A stretch of 46,321 bases of DNA from Bacteroidota bacterium. GTDB lineage: Bacteria; Bacteroidota; Bacteroidia; Sphingobacteriales; Sphingobacteriaceae. The stretch spans positions 1 to 46,321 of the forward strand of contig JAJYRG010000010.1 of NCBI GenBank assembly GCA_021794195.1, written 5' to 3'. A program made the position numbers and the translations under genes. Below are positions 25,304 to 34,915 of the stretch, one piece after another (the stretch's first letter is position 1; the number at the start of each line of letters is the position of its first letter). Under the pieces are notes generated by a model. That model had not been told where the DNA came from, did not search any database, and saw only the letters and a program-made list of their open reading frames with translations.

Positions 25304-27403
25304 TTAATCAGGCTTTTGATATATAAAGTCTTCGCCGTAATGATCTAATATTCGATTATACGCTTCAGAAGCTGCTCCATTCCCCCAGTCATAAATTGTG
25401 AACTCTCCTATGCCTAGTCCTTCTGCATCCGCTTCTCCCCCGTGTCCGTAATTTTCCATCATAAAACCGTAATCTTCTGGGTCGAAGAAAGGCCAAGCTT
25501 TTTCCCATTGTTTTTTAGTTTCTGGATTTTCAGGAGAATACATCATAACGAAAGAAGCCCGGAGAGCTGCAAGGCCTCTTTGGATGTATTCTTTGTTGTC
25601 GAGCTCTTGGCCATATTTTATAATTAACTCCGAGAAAAGGCTTTGACGGGCATCATTCCACTCTCCATCTGCATTTAATACGCCAAAGCCTCCGAGAGCT
25701 TTTATGGGGATGTAATGGGGTTGCCATGAAGCTTGTGTCATTAACAGTTCATCTAATGTTTTTTGACCCAATTGTAGATATTGCTTTTTACCTGTAATAT
25801 GGTAGCTCTTTAGGAGAGCCTCTGCCGTCCAATACATTGAAAAGTTATTATGCTTATACATGTTATTTCTTTTTATTTTTTTCCCTACCCAGTTTTGGGA
25901 ACCAATGCGCGAACAAGACCAATACGTTTCAAAATCTTCCCATTTTCCTTCTTTAACTATTTCACGTACGACGGCATCAATAGCTTTAAGTGCTGATGTT
26001 TTGTAAGTTTCTTTCTCGGTCAAACGATAGAGGTTTAACAAAAAAGTAGCCGATAAAGCGCTTTCCGGTGAATTATTCAAATATTGCATTGGCTTTAAAG
26101 TGTTCAATTCAAGCCATCCTGGGAAAAAACCATTGTCAAACTGGACACTTATTAAGGATTTGGCATATTCTTCAGCATATTGCAGGAGCCGTATGTCTTT
26201 TTCTAGCTCTTCAAACCATTGAAGCATTAAGTTGGCTGTCCAACTCATGTCTAAAATGTGGAAGGGGGATTTGCGGGGATCTGCCGTGTAAGGATTACGG
26301 TTTGAATTTCCCCAAAAATATGAATCCCAACCTGTACTTCTACTGTACTTTTTCCCGTTTATTTCTACATCGTGCATATCTGTACCTATTAAGCCATAAA
26401 AAAAACCTTCTTTTTTAGGAAATGACAAAGCTAATTCTTTGGTAAGTAAAGCTTTATCCATTAAATCCTGGTTTTTTGTACGGCGCGCATAACGATATAA
26501 ACCACTTGCTGAGCGAAGAGAGCTGAACCAGGCTTGGTTCCAGATAGATCTGAACTCGCGTTCATTTACTTCATCTTTATAATTTGGGCTTTGAGTGACA
26601 TTCACAATAAAAGTTGGGGCTCCGACTTTTTTGTTGTGTATAGTAAACTCTTGCCAGACTTGTTTTTTCCAAGAATTGAAAGCCCAGTGGTAAGTATGTT
26701 CGACATAAGGTTCTAAACTATTTGGAATAGGTTGTCCTTTTATGAAGAGTTTTTCACCCCAGTTTTTCCATAAAAAAGATAGAATCGGGCGAAACGGATT
26801 ATGGACTGCTTGCTTGTCTTTAGAGTGTATCAAGTAAAAGCTCACCTTTACTTTTCCCTTAGGGTAAACAGTACCTTTTTCTCTTTCAAATAATACATGT
26901 TCAGAAATCTTACTTTTGCTCATCCCTAAAGTTAGCACATTGTTTTTGGCATCCATGTCCATATACCAGTTTATGGAAGACTGGTACTTATTAATATTGT
27001 CTAAATCCGGAATAAGACTTAACAATTGGTTTTTATCAGATATGATAAGCGCAGGAGAACGAAAAACATGTTGATCGATAATATTTGAAGATTCAGGTGT
27101 CAAATGGGGAGCCCAATTAAATGAAGGAATGAATGCCGGGCTGATTCGGACCTGCCAGTCATCCTGTTGTACCGGCTCAGTTAGGGAAAAAGAAATGCTT
27201 ACATGAAATAAACCATCATGAATTTGTTCTATTCTAAGATCGCCTTCGTTCTGCCCTAAAGATTCATAAGTGATATCACTTACGAATTCTTTTATTTCTG
27301 TATTTGAAAGACTGGATTTTTCTTGAGCATTAAGGGTACTTAGCTTTAATAAAGTAAAGCATAATAAGATGATGTAAAACTGCGTACAGAATCTAAGAGA
27401 CAT
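25304..27403 (-). CDS. Secreted protein of unrecognised family, candidate alpha/alpha-barrel glycosidase
   Basis: 699 residues with a signal peptide (cleavage near LNAQ, residue 26). The first ~270 residues look all-beta (alternating strands, VKVSFYLIHSK). The rest (about 290-690) is rich in regularly spaced amphipathic helices with aromatic and acidic motifs: RSTGWDSYFWG, DMSWTANLMLQWFEEL, FDNGFFPGWLELN, NSPESALSATFLLNLYRL, NFSMYWTAEALLKSY, WNDARQSLFSELI and a late ENYGHGGEADAEGLG. A beta domain followed by an (alpha/alpha)6 barrel is the plan of several glycosidase and lyase families (GH88/105, GH127-like, PL). I cannot assign one. The gene is divergent from the GH172/fucI operon across a 236-bp region with two operator-like palindromes, so it is probably co-regulated and acts on the same glycan. 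The function is unproven. Confidence 0.8.
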   Translation of the reverse strand: MSLRFCTQFYIILLCFTLLKLSTLNAQEKSSLSNTEIKEFVSDITYESLGQNEGDLRIEQIHDGLFHVSISFSLTEPVQQDDWQVRISPAFIPSFNWAPHLTPESSNIIDQHVFRSPALIISDKNQLLSLIPDLDNINKYQSSINWYMDMDAKNNVLTLGMSKSKISEHVLFEREKGTVYPKGKVKVSFYLIHSKDKQAVHNPFRPILSFLWKNWGEKLFIKGQPIPNSLEPYVEHTYHWAFNSWKKQVWQEFTIHNKKVGAPTFIVNVTQSPNYKDEVNEREFRSIWNQAWFSSLRSASGLYRYARRTKNQDLMDKALLTKELALSFPKKEGFFYGLIGTDMHDVEINGKKYSRSTGWDSYFWGNSNRNPYTADPRKSPFHILDMSWTANLMLQWFEELEKDIRLLQYAEEYAKSLISVQFDNGFFPGWLELNTLKPMQYLNNSPESALSATFLLNLYRLTEKETYKTSALKAIDAVVREIVKEGKWEDFETYWSCSRIGSQNWVGKKIKRNNMYKHNNFSMYWTAEALLKSYHITGKKQYLQLGQKTLDELLMTQASWQPHYIPIKALGGFGVLNADGEWNDARQSLFSELIIKYGQELDNKEYIQRGLAALRASFVMMYSPENPETKKQWEKAWPFFDPEDYGFMMENYGHGGEADAEGLGIGEFTIYDWGNGAASEAYNRILDHYGEDFIYQKPD

Positions 27404-27502
27404 ATCTTAATATAAATTATAGGTTGAAAATATCTAGTGGATCATTATGATTTTATAAAAAACATAACATGTTTGGTCGCAAATTATAAAAAATATTTGG
27501 AA

Positions 27503-27518
27503 GTTTAAACGATTAAGC
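27503..27518. promoter_or_regulatory. Imperfect LacI-type operator proximal to the divergent unknown gene
   Basis: The 16-mer at 27503-27518 (GTTTAAACGATTAAGC) matches the perfect palindrome core GCTTAATCGATTAAGC at 14 of 16 positions, keeping the central CG. It is about 100 bp upstream of the minus-strand gene's start and 80 bp from the perfect site. It is suited to control the divergent gene or to act as an auxiliary operator. Confidence 0.55.
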
Positions 27519-27582
27519 TTATTATTGTAATGTAAAATTCAGTTCTTTTGTTATAAAGTAATTTTATTTTACTTGTGTCTTA

Positions 27583-27604
27583 TTAGCTTAATCGATTAAG
27601 CTAA
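27583..27604. promoter_or_regulatory. Perfect 22-bp palindrome, LacI-type operator of the GH172-fucI operon
   Basis: Positions 27583-27604 are an exact 22-bp palindrome whose inner 16 bases are GCTTAATCGATTAAGC. LacI-family operators are palindromes with a central CG, and a LacI-family gene is the last member of the operon that starts 36 bp downstream. A TTTG at 27547 with TACTTGTG at 27570 may be a weak -33/-7 promoter, which would put the operator at about the transcription start, a repressing position. Confidence 0.75.
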
Positions 27605-27639
27605 TGTTTTAAATTTATTCTTTTAACTAGCTATAAACT

Positions 27640-28794
27640 ATGAGAAAACTTATCTTTTTTTTGTGTGCGTTTTTTGCATTTTCATCCATGTCGGCACAGG
27701 ATTTTAACGGGGTCGACATGAGCTTAGGAACTTTATCCAAGTTATCCAACGCGAAAACACGTTCTATCAGCCCAGAGAATTTTTCGGGTGAAAAAGGAAA
27801 GGGCGGGATGGCGGACCCTTCGCAGGGCGAGAGGCGAAACGAGGCCAACGCTGCTGGTCCAGCAAGGGAGTTGGGGACGGGCTGGAAAGTGAATCCCTAT
27901 GTTCACATTGATGGTGGGGAAACTTTTACATTGGCGGAAATTGATGAATCTGGAGTGATTCAGCATATATGGATGACGCCAACAGGCAACTGGAGCCATT
28001 CCATATTACGTTTTTATTGGGATGGAGAGGAAGAGCCGTCCGTAGAGGTGCCCGTTGGAGCGTTTTTTGGAATGGCCTGGAATAAATTTGCTCCTTTAAA
28101 CTCATTGCCAATGACGGTAAATCCTGGCAGCGCATTTAATTCATATTGGAAAATGCCATTTCGAAAAAGTTGTAAAATAACTATGGAAAATATCAGTGCT
28201 GACCCCATGATCTTATACTATCAGGTGGATTATGCTTTGACGGAAGTGGATGAAGATGAAGCGTATTTCCATGCACAGTATCGTCGCTCAAATCCCACAG
28301 AAGGTAGTGTCCATACTATCGTAGACGATATAAAAGGCAAAGGACATTTTGTGGGTACTTATTTGGCTGTTGGAGTAAATAATGAAGGATGGTGGGGAGA
28401 AGGGGAAATAAAATTTTATATGGATGGGGATAATGAATATGCAACAATAGTGGGTACTGGTCTGGAAGATTATTTTTGTGGTTCTTACAATTTTGAGAAT
28501 AAAGAAACACGTCGATATCAGGAGTTTAGTACTCCTTATGCAGGGCTTCATCAAGTGATCAGACCTGACGGTTTGTATCAGTCTCAACAGCGGTTTGGGA
28601 TGTATAGATGGCATATTATGGATCCTGTTCGTTTTGATGGAGATTTGAAAGTGACTATTCAAGATTTAGGCTGGAGATCGGAAGGCCGTTATTTGCCGCA
28701 ACAGTCAGATATGATCTCAGTAGCTTATTGGTACCAAACGGAACCGCACAATGCTTTTAAGCTTCCAGAAAAAAATGATTTAGAAGTAAATTAA
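27640..28794 (+). CDS. GH172 (DUF2961) glycosidase, short form
   Basis: 384 residues with a signal peptide (1-20, ending SMSAQ). It has a single DUF2961/GH172 jelly-roll domain covering about 40-375. Family motifs include IQHIWMTPTGNWSHSILRFYWDGE, GKGHFVGTYLAV, WWGEGEIKFYMDGD and GTGLEDYFCGSYNF. The two Glu expected to be catalytic are Glu254 (GEG motif) and Glu276 (GTGLED), by analogy with the characterised difructose-anhydride synthase. Characterised GH172 enzymes act on D-fructofuranosides and D-arabinofuranosides and assemble as trimers or hexamers. It is the first gene of an eight-gene operon with fucI, fucP and an AraB-type kinase, which favours D-arabinofuranose as product. The family is certain and the substrate inferred. 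Confidence 0.93.
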   Translation: MRKLIFFLCAFFAFSSMSAQDFNGVDMSLGTLSKLSNAKTRSISPENFSGEKGKGGMADPSQGERRNEANAAGPARELGTGWKVNPYVHIDGGETFTLAEIDESGVIQHIWMTPTGNWSHSILRFYWDGEEEPSVEVPVGAFFGMAWNKFAPLNSLPMTVNPGSAFNSYWKMPFRKSCKITMENISADPMILYYQVDYALTEVDEDEAYFHAQYRRSNPTEGSVHTIVDDIKGKGHFVGTYLAVGVNNEGWWGEGEIKFYMDGDNEYATIVGTGLEDYFCGSYNFENKETRRYQEFSTPYAGLHQVIRPDGLYQSQQRFGMYRWHIMDPVRFDGDLKVTIQDLGWRSEGRYLPQQSDMISVAYWYQTEPHNAFKLPEKNDLEVN

Positions 28795-28805
28795 AAAAAT
28801 ATGTC

Positions 28806-30035
28806 ATGGCTAATAGAGTGTTAAATATGGTGATAGTCGGAGTCGTTTTATTGACAAGTTGCCAAAATAAAGTGAGTTCGGATGATCAGAACGATAAGAA
28901 AGGCACATTTGGAGATGATATTCGATTTCTTGAACAATGGGATGAGAAGCTTATCGTCTTATCCTCTGAAGATGAGGAAAGCCAGATTATTGTTTCTCCA
29001 AAATATCAAGGGAAAGTATTTACTTCTACTTCAGAAGGGCTTGATGGAAAAAGTTTCGGTTGGATAAATTATGATGTTTTTGATGAAGAGATAAATGCAC
29101 ACATGAATGCTTATGGAGGGGAAGATCGGTTGTGGCTTGGACCGGAAGGAGGAACATTTTCTTTGTTTTTTGAACCTGGCGAAGAAATGAGCTTTGAGAA
29201 TTGGCACACGCCTCCTGCAATCGATACAGAAGAGTGGGAGCTTGTTTCTTCCTCGTCGCGTGGAGTAAGCTTGTCAAAAAACATGGAATTGAAAAATTAT
29301 GCCGGCACCTTGCTTAAAATTGGGATTGATAGAGAAGTGGAATTGTTGGAAAGCTCTGAAATTGAAGATATGCTTTCCATTTCGCTCAATAGTGAGACTA
29401 AATCTGTAGGATTTAAGACGATTAATACCTTATATAACCGAGGCGAGAAAGCTTGGAATGAAGAAACAGGAGCTCCATGTATGTGGAGCCTGGATATGTT
29501 TACGCCCACCCCCAAAACGGTTATCCTTATACCTTTTAAGGCGGATGCTGAAGGTAAAATTGCTACAACCGATTATTTTGGCGAAATAGAAGAAGATCGG
29601 TTAAAAACAGAGAATGGCGTTTTGTTTTTCAAAGCGGATGGGCTGTCGAGAGGGAAACTCGGAATCCCTCCTCATCGGGTAAAGCCTATAGCCGGAAGTT
29701 ATGCAGCTGATGAAAAGGTGTTGACGGTCACGCTGTTCGATGTAGATCCGGAGGCTACTTATCTGAATCAAGAATGGTCAACCGATAAAGATCCTTTTCA
29801 AGGAGATGCTATGAACGCTTATAACGATGGTCCCTTAGAAGACGGTTCGCAAATGGGGCCTTTTTATGAAATAGAGAGCGTTTCTCCAGCAGCATTTTTA
29901 AAACCAGAAGAAAATATTTCTCACTCACATAGTGTATTCCACTTTACAGGTGAAGAAGAGAGCTTGAATGCTATCGCAGAGAAGGTGTTTGGTGTCTCCT
30001 TAGCTTATATTGAAAGAATATTTGACAACGATTAA
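28806..30035 (+). CDS. DUF6786-like lipoprotein, possible mutarotase-fold protein
   Basis: 409 residues. The lipobox Cys is at residue 19 (VVLLTSC). The body is all-beta with motifs [64 protein letters not shown] and [17 protein letters not shown]. The [13 protein letters not shown] stretch and overall strand pattern are reminiscent of galactose-mutarotase-like folds, and I recall similar proteins being labelled DUF6786. No catalytic residues can be assigned. It is exported and lies 12 bp after GH172 and 2 bp before fucI, so it belongs to the same operon. A role in equilibrating anomers or ring forms of the released sugar before uptake is a reasonable guess and no more. Confidence 0.7.
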   Translation: MANRVLNMVIVGVVLLTSCQNKVSSDDQNDKKGTFGDDIRFLEQWDEKLIVLSSEDEESQIIVSPKYQGKVFTSTSEGLDGKSFGWINYDVFDEEINAHMNAYGGEDRLWLGPEGGTFSLFFEPGEEMSFENWHTPPAIDTEEWELVSSSSRGVSLSKNMELKNYAGTLLKIGIDREVELLESSEIEDMLSISLNSETKSVGFKTINTLYNRGEKAWNEETGAPCMWSLDMFTPTPKTVILIPFKADAEGKIATTDYFGEIEEDRLKTENGVLFFKADGLSRGKLGIPPHRVKPIAGSYAADEKVLTVTLFDVDPEATYLNQEWSTDKDPFQGDAMNAYNDGPLEDGSQMGPFYEIESVSPAAFLKPEENISHSHSVFHFTGEEESLNAIAEKVFGVSLAYIERIFDND

Positions 30036-30037
30036 CA

Positions 30038-31816
30038 ATGAATTATATGAATATATATCCTAAAATTGGGATTCGTCCCATTATAGATGGCCGTTTAGGA
30101 GGTATCCGGGAATCACTGGAAGAAACAACTATGAATATGGCCCAAGAAGTAGCCCGGTTTTATAAAAAACATTTACGTTATCCTAATGGCGAACCTGTAG
30201 AGTGTGTTATTGCGGATACCTGTATTGGCAGAGTAAAAGAAGCAGCAGATTGTGCAGAAAAATTTAAAAAAGAAAATGTAGGGGTATCCCTTTCCGTTAC
30301 CCCTTGTTGGTGCTATGGTTCGGAAACTATGGATATGGATCCTTATACCCCAAAAGCGATATGGGGTTTTAACGGCACCGAAAGGCCAGGCGCTGTATAC
30401 TTGGCAGCTACGCTGGCTGCGCATAACCAAAAAGGATTACCTGCATTTGGTATTTATGGAAAGGACGTGCAAGATATGGAGGATAGCAGCATTCCATCAG
30501 ATGTACAAGAAAAGCTATTACGTTTTGCACGAGCAGGTCTTGCTGTAGCGATAATGAAAGGACAGTCGTATTTAGCTGTCGGTTCTGTTTGTATGGGAAT
30601 AGCAGGTTCAATAGTAGATGCTGATTTTTTTCAAAAGTATTTAGGTATGCGTAATGAATACGTAGATTCAACAGAAGTCCTGAGACGTATTGAGAAAGGA
30701 ATATATGACGCAGAAGAATATGAAAAAGCTTTAGCCTGGACAAAGGAAAATTGTCAAGAAGGAAAAGATTACAATCAAGAGAAAAATATTAAAACCCGGG
30801 AAGAAAAGGATAAAGATTGGGAATTTGTAGTGAAGATGACCTTAGTTATTCGGGACTTGATGAAAGGTAACGATAAACTGAACGATCTAGGTTTTCAGGA
30901 AGAAGCTTTAGGACATAACGCTATCGTATCCGGGTTTCAAGGTCAACGGCAATGGACAGATTTTTTACCAAACGGAGATTTTTCAGAAGCTATCTTAAAC
31001 TCTTCGTTTGACTGGAATGGAAAAAGAACACCTGTGATAGTGGCCACTGAAAATGATTCTTTAAATGGAGTCTCTATGTTGTTTAATTATTTACTGACAA
31101 ATACAGCACAGATTTTTGCTGATGTGCGTACATATTGGAGCCCTGATGCTGTGAAGCGGGTTTCAGATTGGGTGCCTGAAGGCCTGGCATCCAATGGATT
31201 TTTACATCTTATAAATTCAGGATCGGCTACTTTGGATGGTTCAGGAAAACAAAGAAAAGAAGGCAAAGTTGCCATGAAACCTTTTTGGGAAATTGAAGAT
31301 AAAGAAGTAGATGCTTGCTTGAAGGCCACTACCTGGTACCCCGCAAATAGAGATTATTTTAGAGGGGGCGGATATTCTTCCAAGTTTGTCACGGAAGGAA
31401 GTATGCCCGTTACAATGAGTAGAGTAAATATCGTAAAAGGGTTAGGCCCTGTTTTGCAAATCGCAGAGGGATGGACTATATCGTTGCCGTCAGAAGTGCA
31501 CAATGTTTTAGATGAAAGAACAGATAAAACATGGCCAACGACTTGGTTTGTGCCACGCCTTGTGAAGGAGGGACAAAGTGAAACATTTAAGAGCGTTTAT
31601 AATGTGATGGCGAATTGGGGGGCAAATCACGGGGCGATTTCTTATGGACATATTGGAGCTGACTTGATTACGTTGGCTTCCATGCTTCGGATTCCTGTAA
31701 ATATGCATAATGTATCACAAGAAAATATCTATAGACCTTCTACTTGGGCGAGCTTTGGCATGGATGCAGAAAGTGCGGATTATAGAGCTTGTCAAACTTA
31801 TGGAGCATTGTATTAA
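30038..31816 (+). CDS. fucI: L-fucose / D-arabinose isomerase
   Basis: 592 residues, essentially the length of E. coli FucI and co-linear with it as I recall that sequence. Matching stretches include [68 protein letters not shown] segments and YFRGGGYSS. Mn-site residues are Glu338 (ATENDSLNG), Asp362 (FADVRTYW) and His531 (GANHG). FucI interconverts L-fucose/L-fuculose and also D-arabinose/D-ribulose, which share stereochemistry at C2-C4. No fuculokinase-aldolase pair is nearby, whereas a ribulokinase is, so D-arabinose is the favoured physiological substrate here. It is cytoplasmic, 9 bp upstream of the permease gene. Confidence 0.95.
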   Translation: MNYMNIYPKIGIRPIIDGRLGGIRESLEETTMNMAQEVARFYKKHLRYPNGEPVECVIADTCIGRVKEAADCAEKFKKENVGVSLSVTPCWCYGSETMDMDPYTPKAIWGFNGTERPGAVYLAATLAAHNQKGLPAFGIYGKDVQDMEDSSIPSDVQEKLLRFARAGLAVAIMKGQSYLAVGSVCMGIAGSIVDADFFQKYLGMRNEYVDSTEVLRRIEKGIYDAEEYEKALAWTKENCQEGKDYNQEKNIKTREEKDKDWEFVVKMTLVIRDLMKGNDKLNDLGFQEEALGHNAIVSGFQGQRQWTDFLPNGDFSEAILNSSFDWNGKRTPVIVATENDSLNGVSMLFNYLLTNTAQIFADVRTYWSPDAVKRVSDWVPEGLASNGFLHLINSGSATLDGSGKQRKEGKVAMKPFWEIEDKEVDACLKATTWYPANRDYFRGGGYSSKFVTEGSMPVTMSRVNIVKGLGPVLQIAEGWTISLPSEVHNVLDERTDKTWPTTWFVPRLVKEGQSETFKSVYNVMANWGANHGAISYGHIGADLITLASMLRIPVNMHNVSQENIYRPSTWASFGMDAESADYRACQTYGALY

Positions 31817-31825
31817 ATAAAAGAT

Positions 31826-33112
31826 ATGAAAACAAAAGAAGCCTCATTGTTTGTAAAAAACGGCACTAATTATTTAGGGCCTTTTGCAGCCATAAGCGCA
31901 CTGTTCTTTTTATGGGGAGTTGCACATGGCATGCTGGATACATTAGATAAAAACTTTCAGGAACTTTTAGATTTGAAAAAATGGCAATCAAGTTTTATTC
32001 AGTTTGCATTGTATGGAGCATATTTTGGTATGGCTATTCCTGCGGGTTTGTATATTAAGAAATGGGGGTATAAAAAAGGAATAATTTTTGGATTATTGCT
32101 GTTTTCCGCTGGAGCTTTGTTGGCTGCAGCTACTGCTCCTTTTGAATCTTTCTTGTTATTTTTACTGTGTTTGGTGATTGTAGGGGCAGGCCTGACAACC
32201 CTTGAAACTGCCGCTAATCCTTACACGACTAAACTGGGACCACCGGAAACTGCAGAAAGAAGGATAAATTTCTCTCAGTCTTTCAATGGTTTGGCCTGGG
32301 TAGTAGGTCCATTAGTAGCTTTATATATCTACGGTAACCAAAGTGATATAGAGGGAGAGAAAATGAAGTCTATTATCTTGCCTTTTATTGTCATTGGACT
32401 TGTTGTGTTGATTGTAGCCTTTGTTTTTATGCGCTTGAAACTTCCTGAAATAACGGAAGAAGATGAAGACGCAGCACATGGGATAGGAGCTGTAGAAAGT
32501 TCTCATGAAGAAATATTAGATGTTAATCACCCGAGGTTTATTTCTAAGAAGCCTCTATGGAAGAATAGGCATTTTGTTTTAGGTTTTGTAGCGCAAGCAT
32601 GTTATGTTGCTGCACAAACGGGAGTTTTTAGCTTTTTGATTAACTTCGTGACTGATGAAGATATGTACCCTCGTTTCGAGCTTCAATATGCTCCTTACTT
32701 TTTATCTTTAGGCTTTTTACTGTTTATGATCGGGCGGATTTCGGGAAGTGGCTTGATGAAGTACTTTAAGCCCACCAAATTGCTTGCTCTATATTCTCTT
32801 GGGATCTTAATCTTATTGCCCATTGTCGCCTCTAAACTTGGTTGGACTTCTTTGATAGCCCTTTATGGAGTGTTCTTTTTTATGTCTATCATGTTCCCGA
32901 CTATTTTTGCTTTAGCGATTAAATCTTTGGGTACTCATACGAAACAGGGGGCTTCATTTTTAGTAATGGCTGTCGCCGGAGGCGCAGTCTTCCCTCCTTT
33001 AATGGGTTTAGTCGCAGATACACACGGAATGGCCTTAGGGTTTTTAGTCCCTATTCCTTTATTTGCTTTCATCCTGTATTATGCTGTCACAGGGTATAAA
33101 ATTAAAGAATAA
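31826..33112 (+). CDS. fucP: FucP-type MFS permease (L-fucose/D-arabinose proton symporter)
   Basis: 428 residues with 12 predicted membrane helices. It belongs to the FucP branch of the major facilitator superfamily: LFFLWGVAHGMLDTL contains Asp38, aligned with the proton-relay Asp46 of E. coli FucP, and TTLETAANPYTTKLGP contains Glu127, aligned with Glu135. E. coli FucP transports L-fucose and also D-arabinose and L-galactose. Between the isomerase and ribulokinase genes it would import the monosaccharide released by the periplasmic enzymes. A cytoplasmic loop (about 205-240) is acidic. Confidence 0.9.
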   Translation: MKTKEASLFVKNGTNYLGPFAAISALFFLWGVAHGMLDTLDKNFQELLDLKKWQSSFIQFALYGAYFGMAIPAGLYIKKWGYKKGIIFGLLLFSAGALLAAATAPFESFLLFLLCLVIVGAGLTTLETAANPYTTKLGPPETAERRINFSQSFNGLAWVVGPLVALYIYGNQSDIEGEKMKSIILPFIVIGLVVLIVAFVFMRLKLPEITEEDEDAAHGIGAVESSHEEILDVNHPRFISKKPLWKNRHFVLGFVAQACYVAAQTGVFSFLINFVTDEDMYPRFELQYAPYFLSLGFLLFMIGRISGSGLMKYFKPTKLLALYSLGILILLPIVASKLGWTSLIALYGVFFFMSIMFPTIFALAIKSLGTHTKQGASFLVMAVAGGAVFPPLMGLVADTHGMALGFLVPIPLFAFILYYAVTGYKIKE

Positions 33113-33116
33113 TAAA

Positions 33117-33227
33117 ATGAGGATTTTTAGCAGTGATGATAAAAACCGATTATTCTCTCTTTTGACAGGGATAGAAGCCGTAAAAAATCGAATTCAGAAT
33201 AAGGATAGAAAAGTTAAATATATTTAA
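33117..33227 (+). CDS. Small ORF (36 codons) between the permease and kinase genes
   Basis: An ATG 4 bp after the permease stop opens 36 codons (starting MRIFSSDDKNRLF) ending just before the kinase start. It has a basic, mildly amphipathic helical character and no recognisable motif. It fills almost all of the otherwise unusual 119-bp gap in a tightly packed operon. It may be a genuine small protein or a spurious frame in a leader region. Confidence 0.35.
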   Translation: MRIFSSDDKNRLFSLLTGIEAVKNRIQNKDRKVKYI

Positions 33228-33231
33228 TCAT

Positions 33232-34902
33232 GTGAGTATGTACAGAAAGAAAGACAACTTTGTAATAGGAATTGATTTTGGTACTGACTCTGCGAGGGCT
33301 ATCTTGGTGAATGTTTTAAATGGGAAAGTCTTAGCAACATCTGTGCATCCTTATAGACGTTGGAATGAAGGTAAGTTTTGTGATCCTAAGGCCAACCGAT
33401 TCAGGCAACATCCTTTAGATTATATTGAAAGCCTGGAGTTTATTGTCAAAAGCTGTGTGAAAGATTTGGATGAAGGTTCCCGGCTAAGAGTAATAGGTAT
33501 TTCGATTGCTACGACAGGTTCGACTCCGGTAGCAGTAGATGAGAGAGGAACACCATTGGCTCTTTTAGAATCTTTTCGGAACAACCCTAATGCTATGTTT
33601 GTCTTATGGAAAGATCATACAGCAATTCAAGAAGCGGAAGAAATTAATCAGGTTTCTACAAGATACAATACAGATTATTTGAAGTTTGTAGGGGGGGTAT
33701 ACTCATCCGAGTGGTACTGGGCAAAATTATTGCATGTAATTCGTAGGGATCCAGAGCTTCATAAATCATGCTATACATGGGTTGAACACAGCGATTGGGT
33801 ACCCTTTTTACTCACAGGAGGGAAAAGAGCAGGTGAAATTAAACGAAATATTTGTGCCGCTGGCCATAAAGCACTATGGGCTGAAGAGTTTAATGGTCTT
33901 CCATCAGAAGAGTTTTTTGATGAGATAGACTCAAAGTTAGTTCCCTATTTCCATCGTTTTGGGCGTTCCGTTTACTCTGCGGAGGATTCCGCAGGTTATC
34001 TCTGTAAGGAATGGGCAGAGAAATTCGGCTTGTCAGAAGCTGTAAAAGTCGGTGTTGGAGCCATCGATGCACACATAGGAGCTGTAGGAGGACAAATACA
34101 ACCCTATTATATGAGTAAAGTAATAGGGACTTCTACATGCGATATGATGGTTGTCCCAAAAGAGGATATGAAAGACGTTTTTATTGATGGAATTGCGGGT
34201 CAAGTAGAAGGTTCAATTGTTCCCGGAATGGTGGGATTAGAAGCTGGACAATCTGCTTTTGGCGATATTTATTCCTGGTTCAGAGAAACGTTGTTATGGC
34301 CTTTAAAAGAGAAACAAAGAGATCAGGATATGGAATCAGGCTTGATCGAAAAATTGCGAGCTACCTTATTACAAAAACTGGATGAAGAAGCCTTTGGTCT
34401 CCCCTTGAAGGAGGATATGGAGTTCGCATTAGATTGGTTTAATGGAAGGAGAACGCCGAATGCAAACCCAAATCTGACTGGATTAATTGGAGGGCTCACA
34501 TTAGGATCGTCACCTCCTCAAATCTATAGAGCGTTGGTAGAGTCTACGTGTTTTGGATCTCGGAATATAATAGAAAGCATTGAAAGTCAGGGCATTGAAG
34601 TTATAGGGGTAAATGCATTGGGTGGAATAGCCATAAAATCAAGATATGTAATGCAGACATTATCTGATGTATTAAACCGACCCGTAAATATAATTACTGA
34701 AACGCAACCAGTCGCTTTAGGAGCGGCAATGTTTGCTTCGGTAGTGGCCGGCATTTACCCAGACATACTAGCTGCTTCTGAAAAGATGAAGACTGCAAAT
34801 AACCGGATAGTTTTCCCACGTGAAGAGTATGTAAACTTATACAATAAAAAATTTAAAAAATATAAACAGTATGGTGAATTTCAAGACTCATTGATAAAAT
34901 AA
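33232..34902 (+). CDS. AraB-type ribulokinase (likely D-ribulokinase)
   Basis: 556 residues from a GTG (33232), or 554 from the ATG at 33238, which may be the better start. It is a FGGY-family kinase clearly in the AraB subgroup: IGIDFGTDSARAILV at the ATP/phosphate loop, NPNAMFVLWKDHTA, YSSEWYWAKLLHV, AGHKALWAEE, catalytic Asp279 in VGAIDAHIGAVG, VIGTSTCDMMV, GLEAGQSAFGDIYSWF and LDWFNGRRTPNAN. AraB enzymes phosphorylate L-ribulose and can also use D-ribulose and both xyluloses. With no araA or araD in the window and fucI in the same operon, I infer that D-ribulose is converted to D-ribulose 5-phosphate, a direct pentose-phosphate intermediate. I give no symbol because the usual araB label would imply L-arabinose use. 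Confidence 0.92.
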   Translation: MSMYRKKDNFVIGIDFGTDSARAILVNVLNGKVLATSVHPYRRWNEGKFCDPKANRFRQHPLDYIESLEFIVKSCVKDLDEGSRLRVIGISIATTGSTPVAVDERGTPLALLESFRNNPNAMFVLWKDHTAIQEAEEINQVSTRYNTDYLKFVGGVYSSEWYWAKLLHVIRRDPELHKSCYTWVEHSDWVPFLLTGGKRAGEIKRNICAAGHKALWAEEFNGLPSEEFFDEIDSKLVPYFHRFGRSVYSAEDSAGYLCKEWAEKFGLSEAVKVGVGAIDAHIGAVGGQIQPYYMSKVIGTSTCDMMVVPKEDMKDVFIDGIAGQVEGSIVPGMVGLEAGQSAFGDIYSWFRETLLWPLKEKQRDQDMESGLIEKLRATLLQKLDEEAFGLPLKEDMEFALDWFNGRRTPNANPNLTGLIGGLTLGSSPPQIYRALVESTCFGSRNIIESIESQGIEVIGVNALGGIAIKSRYVMQTLSDVLNRPVNIITETQPVALGAAMFASVVAGIYPDILAASEKMKTANNRIVFPREEYVNLYNKKFKKYKQYGEFQDSLIK

Positions 34903-34915
34903 ACCTTAAATAAAA

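Noticed and set aside
30038..34902. Reading the fucI-fucP-kinase set as an L-fucose pathway
   Set aside because: The kinase is of the AraB type rather than a fuculokinase, and no L-fuculose-1-phosphate aldolase is present. L-fucose use cannot be excluded if the aldolase is elsewhere, but D-arabinose needs no extra gene.
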